NCBI GenBank assembly: GCA_052168355.1
Contig: JBQLZQ010000064.1
Location: forward strand, 1 to 27,895
Origin: JBQLZQ01 sp052168355
Lineage (GTDB): Bacteria > Pseudomonadota > Alphaproteobacteria > DSM-16000 > Inquilinaceae
Reading direction: 5' to 3'
DNA length: 27,895 bases
The notes beneath the pieces were generated by a model. The model ran no database searches. It was not told the origin of the DNA and saw only the letters and a list, made by a program, of their open reading frames with translations. Below are positions 16,652-23,182 of the stretch, one piece after another; the stretch's first letter is position 1; the number at the start of each line of letters is the position of its first letter. A program made the translations under genes and the position numbers.

Positions 16652-17626
16652 ATGACCTTGAACGCCCCGAAAGGCGAGGTGTATCAGGATCGCGCACGCG
16701 GGACCGGCCTATCGGCCGTGCCGCGCCGCCCCCGCATATCGAGGTTCACCCCTTTGTCCGACCCGTCCGTCGCCGAGTCCCTTCGTGGCAAACCCCTGGC
16801 CGATATGGCCAAGGACGCTATCTCCGGGGAGGCCGACCGCTGGCGCGCGGCGGGCGTTCCCCCGCGGCTGGCGGTGGTGGTGGCCAGCACCGATGCCGCG
16901 GTCCTGGCCTACGCGGAGGCCAAGGACCGGGCCGCGAAGCGGCTGGGCATCGATCTGGACCGAATGGTCATAAACCCGGCGGACGGGCAGGCGACGCTGG
17001 AATCGCGCATTAAGGCCCTATCGATGGATCCCGCCGTCCACGGCATCCTTCTGGAACTGCCGGTGGACCCCAGCCTGGACGCGGAGGCGGCCATCCTGCG
17101 GATCGTTCCGTCCAAGGATGTCGACGGGCTGACGCCGGCCAATCTGGGCCTGATCGCCGCCGGTCGGGAAGAAGGCGCCATAGCGCCGGCCACGCCGCGC
17201 GCCTGTATCGCCCTGGCGGAGAGCGCGATGACCCTGTCTGGAAGCCGCGCCACGATCGTCGGCCGGGGCCGGTCGGTGGGGCGTGCCCTGATCCCGATGT
17301 TGATCAACCGGGATGCGACGGTGACCGTGTGCCATACCCGAACCCGCGATCTGGCGGCATCCATCGCCCCCGCCGATGTCGTCTTCGTCGCCGCCGGGCG
17401 GCCGGGGCTGATCACCGGCGAGCATATCAGGAAAGGACAGATCGTGATCGATGCCGGGATCAACATGGTCGGGGAGTCGATGGTCGGCGATGTCGACGCC
17501 GCCAGCGTGGCGGCCAAGGCCAAGGTATTGACGCCGGTGCCCGGCGGCGTGGGGCCCCTGACCGCCGCCCTGATTTTCGACAATCTGATGCACGCCATGC
17601 GCCTGCAGCTTGGGCCCACGCCATGA
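16652..17626 (+). CDS. folD: divergent FolD-like methylenetetrahydrofolate dehydrogenase
   Basis: A 324-residue cytosolic protein of the FolD family, which oxidises 5,10-methylene-THF and usually also hydrolyses methenyl-THF. Tyr87 and Lys91 (YAEAK) keep the active-site Tyr/Lys. PSKDVDGLTPANLG (153-166), the NADP loop VGRGRSVGR (203-211) and PVPGGVGPLTAA (295-306) are clear. Two positions differ: the residue three before the Tyr, usually Ser, is Val84, and QLP, usual in GILVQLP, is ELP here (Glu135). Both flank the cyclohydrolase site. The ATG at 16652 has AAGGGGA before it, but adds 34 residues unlike FolD. TTG at 16754, with GAGG 9 bases upstream, fits the family better. It overlaps fchA by ATGA. 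Confidence 0.85.
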   Translation: MTLNAPKGEVYQDRARGTGLSAVPRRPRISRFTPLSDPSVAESLRGKPLADMAKDAISGEADRWRAAGVPPRLAVVVASTDAAVLAYAEAKDRAAKRLGIDLDRMVINPADGQATLESRIKALSMDPAVHGILLELPVDPSLDAEAAILRIVPSKDVDGLTPANLGLIAAGREEGAIAPATPRACIALAESAMTLSGSRATIVGRGRSVGRALIPMLINRDATVTVCHTRTRDLAASIAPADVVFVAAGRPGLITGEHIRKGQIVIDAGINMVGESMVGDVDAASVAAKAKVLTPVPGGVGPLTAALIFDNLMHAMRLQLGPTP

Positions 17627-18261
17627 CCGCGGCGCCCGACAGCGTTTGGACCTGGGGGCTGGCGGAGTTTCGCGACCGAACGGCCAGCGCCGCCCCGACC
17701 CCCGGGGGCGGGGCAGCGGCCATGGTCAGCGCCACCATCGGCGTCGGGCTGGTGCTCATGGCGCTGCGGGTCACGGCCCGGAAGGCCGAGGATGTCGCAT
17801 CGCTCACCCCGCTGATCGACAGCGGCGACCGCCTGATGCGCGAACTGGGCGAGCATGCCGACGCCGATATCGCCGTGTTTCAGGCCTATATGGAGGCGCT
17901 TTCGCGGCCACGCGGGACCGACGAGGAAAAGGCCGCCCGACGGGCGGGCCTGGCCGAGGCGGCGGCAGCAGCGACCGAAATACCCCTCAACGCCGCGCAG
18001 ATCGCGGTTGAGGCGCTCGACCTCGCTCATCAGGCGGCCCATGCCTCCGGCCGTCAGATCCTGAGCGACGTCGCCGCCGGGGCAGCCTTGCTCCACGGGG
18101 CGCTGACGGCCGTGCTCTACAATGTCGACATCAACCTACCGACGATCGGCGATCCCGAGCGGGAGGCGGAGTACCGAACCAGCCGGAACCATCTGCAGGA
18201 GGCGGGAAACGAGGCGCACAGACGGGTCATGGCCGCCGTTGGGGCCCGAACCCGGGGATAA
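17623..18261 (+). CDS. fchA: methenyltetrahydrofolate cyclohydrolase / cyclodeaminase family protein
   Basis: A 212-residue, mostly helical protein of the formiminotransferase-cyclodeaminase C-terminal family. The hallmark TPGGGAAAM is near residues 26-34, and the conserved C-terminal NVDINLPTIGD is present. Family members either deaminate formimino-THF (histidine breakdown) or, as FchA in methylotrophs, hydrolyse methenyl-THF to 10-formyl-THF. There is no formiminotransferase domain or hut gene here. The gene is coupled by a 4-base overlap to a FolD-like dehydrogenase, so the FchA role is much more likely. That assignment rests on context. Confidence 0.85.
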   Translation: MTAAPDSVWTWGLAEFRDRTASAAPTPGGGAAAMVSATIGVGLVLMALRVTARKAEDVASLTPLIDSGDRLMRELGEHADADIAVFQAYMEALSRPRGTDEEKAARRAGLAEAAAAATEIPLNAAQIAVEALDLAHQAAHASGRQILSDVAAGAALLHGALTAVLYNVDINLPTIGDPEREAEYRTSRNHLQEAGNEAHRRVMAAVGARTRG

Positions 18262-18266
18262 CACGG

Positions 18267-18290
18267 ACAATCGGCGCCCGACGCGATTGT
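18267..18290. repeat. 7-bp inverted repeat after fchA
   Basis: The arms acaatcg (18267-18273) and cgattgt (18284-18290) are perfect, with a 10-base loop, 5 bases after the fchA stop. Only TTCCT follows, so it is at best a weak terminator. It also precedes the A+T-rich stretch that probably holds the promoter of the next gene. Confidence 0.35.
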
Positions 18291-18314
18291 TCCTAAAATA
18301 CGCCTCAATCCGAC

Positions 18315-18320
18315 TATACT
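18315..18320 (+). promoter_or_regulatory. possible -10 element upstream of the cysteine proteinase gene
   Basis: TATACT lies 44 bases before the ATG at 18364, in the locally A+T-rich spacer between fchA and the LapG-like gene. I see no convincing -35 hexamer 16-18 bases upstream. This is a weak candidate only. Confidence 0.25.
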
Positions 18321-18363
18321 TGGCGTGCTATCATGTCCGCCGCCTGCCATCGATGAGTGAGCC

Positions 18364-19068
18364 ATGCCGCGCGCCGTCTTGTCCCTTCCCCCTGTGCTGC
18401 GCTGCCTGGCGGTGGCGGTCGCAGCGGCCGGTTGCACGCCCGACAGCGCCGCGGAGCTGGAGCCCGCCGCCTTTGCGACCGCCCCGGCCTCGATCGGGCG
18501 CTGGCACCACACGGCCGGCGGCTCACCGATTTCGTCCATGCCAATGGCCGCCCCCATCGGCGCCTCGCCCGCCCCCTGGCTGCAGTTTTGCGCCGAGGAC
18601 GGGGACCGCCATCGCTGTGGCGAGACGCCGACACGGGTGCGCCTGACGGAGGCGCGATGGGCGGAATTGACGGAGATCCAGGGCCTGGTGAACCGGGGTG
18701 TGACCCAGCAGCCCGACGCCGTGACGGTCGGCGACCAGTGGACCCTGCTGGAACCGGGGGGCGCCGGCGACTGCGAGGACATCGCCCTGACCAAGCGGGA
18801 TGAACTGATGTCCCGCGGCTGGCCGGCCGGGGCCCTGCGTCCCGCCTTTTGCTATGCCTACAACCAGCCGGTGGATGGCGACGAGATCCATGCGGTGCTG
18901 ACGGTCGAGACCGACGCCGGCACCTATGTTCTCGGAAATCTGGACGATTCGGTACGGACCTGGAACGGTTCGGAATGCCGGGATTGGATCATGCGCGCCG
19001 ACGACGGCGGCTGGCGCTGGATCGACGGCGGCGTGCCGGTGACCCTGACTCCTGTCAGCGCCCCCTAA
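18364..19068 (+). CDS. LapG-like transglutaminase-type cysteine proteinase, putative lipoprotein
   Basis: A 234-residue exported protein of the bacterial transglutaminase-like cysteine proteinase (BTLCP) family. The catalytic triad is readable: Cys137 in GDCEDIALTK, His176 in EIHAVLTV and Asp194 in LGNLDDSV. The N-terminus is hydrophobic (11-22) and ends AAAGC at 20-24, an acceptable but not ideal lipobox. In Pseudomonas, LapG of this family cleaves a large adhesin in the periplasm under control of the c-di-GMP receptor LapD. No LapD-like protein or giant adhesin is encoded in the window, so the substrate is unknown. It follows fchA by 102 bases and converges with the formylglutathione hydrolase gene. 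Confidence 0.85.
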   Translation: MPRAVLSLPPVLRCLAVAVAAAGCTPDSAAELEPAAFATAPASIGRWHHTAGGSPISSMPMAAPIGASPAPWLQFCAEDGDRHRCGETPTRVRLTEARWAELTEIQGLVNRGVTQQPDAVTVGDQWTLLEPGGAGDCEDIALTKRDELMSRGWPAGALRPAFCYAYNQPVDGDEIHAVLTVETDAGTYVLGNLDDSVRTWNGSECRDWIMRADDGGWRWIDGGVPVTLTPVSAP

Positions 19069-19122
19069 CAGACCGCCTTTGCCGGTCATCCTCTCCTGAG
19101 TCCCCTGTGCGAGATCCTCTGA

Positions 19123-19977
19123 TCAGCGGGTCAGGGCGGCGGCGTGATGGGCCATATGGTCGGTGATCGCCGTGGCGATGAAGTAATAGCTGTGGTCATA
19201 ACCGGGATGCCGGCGCAGGGTCAGCGTCTGCCCGGCGGCGGCGCACGCCCGTTCGAACCGGTCCGGATAAAGCTGGTCGGCCAGGAACGGGTCGGCCTCG
19301 CCCTGGTCGACCAGGATCAGACCGTCGAACCGGGCACCGCCCTCGACCAGGGCGGTGGCATCGTGAGCCGGTCCCTCGGTCGCCGGGTCCTCCAGATAGA
19401 GGTCGAATGCCTTTTTCCCCCAGGGACAGGCGCACGGGGCCGCAATGGGCGCAAAGGCGGAAACCGACCGGTAGGCACCGGGCCGCTTGAGGGCCAGGGT
19501 CAGGGCCCCGTGACCGCCCATGGAATGGCCGAAAAGGCCCTGGCGGTCCATCCGAGCGGGAAACCGGGCGGCAACCAGCGCCGGCAGTTCGTCGGCGACA
19601 TAGCTGGCCATCCGGTAGTGCCGCGACCAGGGCGCCCGAGTCGCATCCAGATAAAACCCGGCCCCGGTACCGACATCCCAATCGTCGTCCTCGCCGTCCA
19701 GCCCGGCGCCGCGCGGGCTGGTGTCGGGCGTTACCAGCATGATGCCGTACTGCGCCGCCAGACGCTGGGCGCCGGCTTTGATGGCGAACGTTTCCTCCGT
19801 ACAGGTCAGGCCGGCCAGAAAGGTCAGGACCGGCACCGGGCCGTCGGCGGCCTGGGGCGGCCGGAAGACGCCGAACCGCATCGACGTTCCCGTTTCGCCG
19901 CTGTCGTGGCGATAGAACCCCTGAACGCCGCCAAAGGTGCGTTGTTCGCTAATGGTTTCAAGCATGTCGCCGGTCAT
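19123..19977 (-). CDS. fghA: S-formylglutathione hydrolase
   Basis: A 284-residue alpha/beta-hydrolase (esterase D family). It hydrolyses S-formylglutathione to formate and glutathione, the second step of glutathione-dependent formaldehyde oxidation. The catalytic triad is Ser152 in GHSMGGHGAL, Asp229 in DQGEADPFL and His262 in YDHSYYF. TPDTSPRG (83-90) and the glutathione-side segment GLTCTEETF (56-64) are also typical. GAGG lies 10 bases before the ATG at 19977. It is 12 bases downstream of the class III alcohol dehydrogenase gene that makes its substrate, a clear two-gene operon. Confidence 0.96.
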   Translation of the reverse strand: MTGDMLETISEQRTFGGVQGFYRHDSGETGTSMRFGVFRPPQAADGPVPVLTFLAGLTCTEETFAIKAGAQRLAAQYGIMLVTPDTSPRGAGLDGEDDDWDVGTGAGFYLDATRAPWSRHYRMASYVADELPALVAARFPARMDRQGLFGHSMGGHGALTLALKRPGAYRSVSAFAPIAAPCACPWGKKAFDLYLEDPATEGPAHDATALVEGGARFDGLILVDQGEADPFLADQLYPDRFERACAAAGQTLTLRRHPGYDHSYYFIATAITDHMAHHAAALTR

Positions 19978-19989
19978 CGCGCGGCCACC

Positions 19990-21099
19990 TCAATAGGTCA
20001 CGACCGAGCGAATCGAATCGCCCTTGTGCATCAGGTCGAAGGCATCGTTGATCCGATCCAGCGGCATCTTGTGAGTGATCAATTCGTCGATCTGGATCTT
20101 GCCCTGCATGTACCAGTCGACAATTTTGGGCACGTCGGAGCGGCCGCGCGCCCCGCCAAAGGCGGTCCCCTGCCACACCCGGCCAGTGACAAGCTGGAAG
20201 GGCCGCGTGGCGATTTCCTGCCCCGCCCCGGCCACGCCGATGATGGTGCTGACACCCCAACCCTTGTGACAGCATTCCAGAGCCTGACGCATCACCTGCA
20301 CGTTCCCGATGCACTCGAAACTGTAGTCGGCGCCACCGCCCGTCAACTCCACCAGATGGCCGACCAGATCATCCGTCACATCCTTTGGGTTGACGAAATG
20401 GGTCATGCCGAACCGGCGCCCCATCGCCTCGCGCTCCGGGTTCAAATCGACCCCGACGATCATCGTGGCGCCGACCATCCGCGCCCCCTGGATGACGTTG
20501 AGCCCGATCCCGCCCAAGCCGAAAACAACGACCGTGGATCCCGGTTCCACCTTGGCCGTGTTGACCACGGCGCCGACGCCCGTGGTCACCCCGCATCCGA
20601 TGTAGCAGACGATGTCGAAGGGCGCGTCCCGCCGGATTTTGGCCACCGCGATTTCCGGCAGGACCGTGTAGTTGGCGAAGGTCGAGCAGCCCATGTAGTG
20701 GTAGAGCGGCTTTCCCTTTAAGGAAAAGCGGCTGGTGCCGTCGGGCATCACACCGCGCCCCTGGGTCGCCCTGATCTTTTGGCAAAGGTTCGTCTTGCCC
20801 GACAGGCAGTATTCGCACTCTCGGCATTCGGGTGTGTACAGCGGGATGACATGGTCGCCGGGCGCCACCGACCGAACGCCGGGACCGACCTCGACGACGA
20901 CACCCGCTCCTTCGTGGCCCAGAATGGTGGGAAACAGCCCCTCGGGATCTTCGCCGGACAGGGTAAAGGCATCGGTATGGCAGATCCCCGTCGCCTTCAA
21001 CTCGACCAGCACCTCGCCTTCCTTCGGCCCGTCGAGCTGTACCGTCTCGATCGTCAGTTCCTGGCCGGCCTCATGGGCCACCGCCGCCCTTACATCCAT
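19990..21099 (-). CDS. frmA: S-(hydroxymethyl)glutathione dehydrogenase (class III alcohol dehydrogenase)
   Basis: A 369-residue zinc-dependent medium-chain dehydrogenase. It oxidises the spontaneous formaldehyde-glutathione adduct to S-formylglutathione with NAD. Catalytic zinc ligands are Cys40 (GICHTD), His62 (GHEGAG) and Cys169 (IGCGVTTG). Structural zinc ligands are Cys92, Cys95, Cys98 and Cys106. Arg115 in ATQGRG marks class III specificity for the glutathione adduct, and GLGGIGLN is the nucleotide loop. The ATG at 21099 has a G-rich AAGGGGGG just upstream. A GTG 15 bases further is less likely. The symbols adhC and flhA are also used for this gene. No FrmR-type regulator is visible. 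Confidence 0.96.
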   Translation of the reverse strand: MDVRAAVAHEAGQELTIETVQLDGPKEGEVLVELKATGICHTDAFTLSGEDPEGLFPTILGHEGAGVVVEVGPGVRSVAPGDHVIPLYTPECRECEYCLSGKTNLCQKIRATQGRGVMPDGTSRFSLKGKPLYHYMGCSTFANYTVLPEIAVAKIRRDAPFDIVCYIGCGVTTGVGAVVNTAKVEPGSTVVVFGLGGIGLNVIQGARMVGATMIVGVDLNPEREAMGRRFGMTHFVNPKDVTDDLVGHLVELTGGGADYSFECIGNVQVMRQALECCHKGWGVSTIIGVAGAGQEIATRPFQLVTGRVWQGTAFGGARGRSDVPKIVDWYMQGKIQIDELITHKMPLDRINDAFDLMHKGDSIRSVVTY

Positions 21100-21141
21100 G
21101 GATCCCCCCTTCACCGTCGCCCTCGATGCGATTCAGCCGTC

Positions 21142-21174
21142 AGCCTTGCCCGATTTGCGACCGGGGACAAGGCT
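21142..21174. repeat. imperfect hairpin in the frmA/dksA divergent region
   Basis: agccttg (21142-21148) pairs with caaggct (21168-21174). Inside, cccg (21149-21152) pairs with cggg (21162-21165) with a two-base bulge, leaving a 9-base loop. It sits midway between the divergent starts at 21099 and 21239. It has no U-tract and could be an operator for either gene. Confidence 0.35.
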
Positions 21175-21238
21175 CAAAACCGGCGGAGCCACGCCGGATC
21201 GCTGTACCAGATCAGGCGGCTGACCTAGACTGGTCTTC

Positions 21239-21619
21239 ATGAATGTGAAACATCTGTCCGGCCAGCCCGGTCAACGGCCCGATCTCGACGCCGTCAAGGC
21301 GCTCCTTCTCGCCCGCCGAGACGAGTTGCAACACCTGGATGAGGGGGCCGAGGCGACTCGCGACCCCATCGAATTGGATCAGACCCGGGTGGGCCGCCTG
21401 TCGCGCATGGACGCGCTGCAGGTGCAAGCCATGGCTCTGGAGACACGGCGCCGGCGCGAGGTCGAACTGGCACGGATCGATGCCGCTTTCGAACGGATCG
21501 ATGCCGGGACCTACGGCGACTGCACCCATTGCGGGGAGCCGATCGCCCCGGCCCGGCTGGATGCCGACCCGACCACCCCCTTGTGTGTCAATTGCGTGCG
21601 GTCGGCCGGTGCCCGATAA
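21239..21619 (+). CDS. DksA/TraR-type C4 zinc-finger protein
   Basis: A 126-residue protein with an N-terminal coiled-coil region (about 15-90) and a C4 zinc finger: Cys95, Cys98, Cys116 and Cys119 in the CTHC/CVNC arrangement. DksA/TraR relatives enter the RNA polymerase secondary channel and modulate initiation, often with ppGpp. The segment ELDQTRVGRLSRMDALQ (45-61) is characteristic of a shorter DksA-like subgroup rather than canonical DksA (about 150 residues), so an auxiliary paralogue is likely. No clear ribosome site precedes the ATG. It is divergent from frmA and converges with the lipoprotein gene. Confidence 0.88.
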   Translation: MNVKHLSGQPGQRPDLDAVKALLLARRDELQHLDEGAEATRDPIELDQTRVGRLSRMDALQVQAMALETRRRREVELARIDAAFERIDAGTYGDCTHCGEPIAPARLDADPTTPLCVNCVRSAGAR

Positions 21620-21650
21620 GTCTTGGTTGCGGTCATCCCGGACTCGCGGC

Positions 21651-21899
21651 TCAACGCCAGACCGGGTCGCCCAGGTCGATCTCGTCCTCGCTGGTAACGG
21701 CGCCGGTCGTCCCTCCCGCCAGGGCGCCGACGATGGCGCCCGGGATGACGCCAACCCCGCCGAACAGAACCCCAACGGCCGCTCCGGTTCCAGCGCCGAC
21801 ACCGGCCCCTCCATAGGTCCGGTCGGGCAGGCTGCTGCCACAGGCGGTGAGAGCCAGGCTGGCGGCCAGGACGATGGAAGCGATCTGCGGACCACGCAT
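21651..21899 (-). CDS. glycine-zipper lipoprotein
   Basis: An 82-residue lipoprotein. The signal peptide is hydrophobic and ends in the lipobox LTAC at about 17-20. The mature part is a Gly/Ala-rich glycine zipper (GAGVGAGTGAAVG, then GAIVGALAGGTTGAV), as in small SlyB/YmgG-like outer-membrane proteins. It probably inserts in or lies along the envelope, with no known catalytic role. I chose ATG 21899 because GGAG lies 9 bases upstream. The GTG at 21905 is an alternative. A TATAAG (21940-21935) could be the -10 of its own promoter. It is too short for a confident family name. Confidence 0.75.
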   Translation of the reverse strand: MRGPQIASIVLAASLALTACGSSLPDRTYGGAGVGAGTGAAVGVLFGGVGVIPGAIVGALAGGTTGAVTSEDEIDLGDPVWR

Positions 21900-21989
21900 G
21901 GACACACACTCCGGTTTAGGGGTCGCGATGCATCCTTATACGGCGGTCGCGGCGCCGGAACCAGACCAACAAACACGGCGGCCTGACCC

Positions 21990-23027
21990 ATGGCCAGCAT
22001 CGCCGAGAAGAACGACGAAGCCGAGAAGAAAGACGAACCAAGTCGCCGGCGCGCCATGGCCCGGACCATCTTCGGCTATATCTGGCGGGTCAGCGCGCGG
22101 CCGCAGGTTCTGCTGTGCCTTCTGGCCGCGATCATCGCGCCCCTGTCGATGGTCCCGCTTGAGCTTCAACGACGCATCATCAATGACGCGATCGGCGGAT
22201 TCGACCTGACTCTCCTGTACTGGCTGGGTGGGGCGTACGCGGCAACGGCGCTGTTGCAGGGACTGCTCAAATTCGTCCTGCGGCTCTATCGCGGCATGGT
22301 CAGCGAGCAGGTCATCCGGCGCTTGCGTCGTCATTTGTTTCAAACCAACGCGGCCAACAACAAGGGTAACGACGCGGACGAAGCCGAAGGCGACGGTTCC
22401 GTCGTTTCAATGGTTTCCAGTGAGGTCGAACAGGTCGGCGGTTTTGTCGGCGAGAGTTTTTCCGAACCCTTCATCCAAGCCGGCACGGTGATAGCGGTCC
22501 TTGGCTATATGATGGTGGTCGAACCTCTGATCGCCGTTGTCAGCCTGGCCTTTTACGTCCCCCAGATCATCGTCGTGCCGTGGCTGCAGCGCTTCGTCAA
22601 TCGGCTCACGCAAAAGCGCATCGAACTGATCCGCGAACTGGGCGACCAGGTGGTGGCCGATGGGGACGCCGATGGCGACAGCACGCCCGACGACGATGGC
22701 CATACGCCCAAGGATCGTCAGAGCAACTTCGAGAACGACCTGAAACGGATCTACCGCAATCGGATCCGGCTATACTGCCTGAAATTCATCCAGAAGTTCT
22801 TTGTCAACATGATGCACCAGATGGGGCCCTTGAGCGTGCTGATCGTGGGCGGATACCTGGCCATTCAGGGGGAGACGACCATCGGCGTCATCGTCGCCTT
22901 TATCTCAGGCTTCGACCGGATGGCCGATCCGTCGCGCCAGCTTGTCCAATACTACCGCACGGCATCGACGACCCAGGTGAAGTACAAGCTTCTGGCCACG
23001 TTCCTGGACGACGGCACGGGCCGCTGA
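21990..23027 (+). CDS. ABC-exporter membrane domain protein lacking the ATPase domain
   Basis: A 345-residue inner-membrane protein with six predicted membrane segments (about 41-57, 73-95, 162-178, 180-200, 267-290, 291-306). It has the layout of a type IV ABC exporter membrane domain, including a basic amphipathic stretch RRLRRHLFQ (110-118). It stops where the nucleotide-binding domain should begin. No Walker A, ABC signature or Walker B occurs in it or in any frame downstream, so this is not a simple frameshift. An acidic loop, DGDADGDSTPDDDG (224-237), lies in the cytoplasmic loop between segments 4 and 5 and looks like an EF-hand or thrombospondin-type calcium loop. Function is unknown. 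It may use an ATPase encoded elsewhere. Confidence 0.85.
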   Translation: MASIAEKNDEAEKKDEPSRRRAMARTIFGYIWRVSARPQVLLCLLAAIIAPLSMVPLELQRRIINDAIGGFDLTLLYWLGGAYAATALLQGLLKFVLRLYRGMVSEQVIRRLRRHLFQTNAANNKGNDADEAEGDGSVVSMVSSEVEQVGGFVGESFSEPFIQAGTVIAVLGYMMVVEPLIAVVSLAFYVPQIIVVPWLQRFVNRLTQKRIELIRELGDQVVADGDADGDSTPDDDGHTPKDRQSNFENDLKRIYRNRIRLYCLKFIQKFFVNMMHQMGPLSVLIVGGYLAIQGETTIGVIVAFISGFDRMADPSRQLVQYYRTASTTQVKYKLLATFLDDGTGR

Positions 23028-23097
23028 CTTCGCCCTGAGAGCCTTTGTCGAAACAGAGCGGTGCGCGCCGTGTCCGGTTTTCAGACGCACCCTAATA

Positions 23098-23125
23098 CTT
23101 TGTTCACCCCTTATCTTTTGTTTAC
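23098..23125. promoter_or_regulatory. two direct copies of YTTTGTTYAC upstream of the histidine kinase
   Basis: CTTTGTTCAC (23098-23107) and TTTTGTTTAC (23116-23125) repeat 18 bases apart in a markedly A+T-rich stretch of the spacer, about 58 to 85 bases before the kinase ATG. No clear -35/-10 pair is recognised. They could be binding sites for a regulator, or part of a non-standard promoter. Confidence 0.35.
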
Positions 23126-23182
23126 GTTTGGCGCTTACCTTGCTCTCGAACGATTGTTGCTCGACGGTAAGAATCCTGCCCC

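Noticed and set aside
23028..23182. A frameshifted ATPase domain downstream of the ABC membrane protein
   Set aside because: I checked all three plus frames after 23027 for GxxGxGKS/T and LSGGQ-type motifs and found none before the kinase gene.
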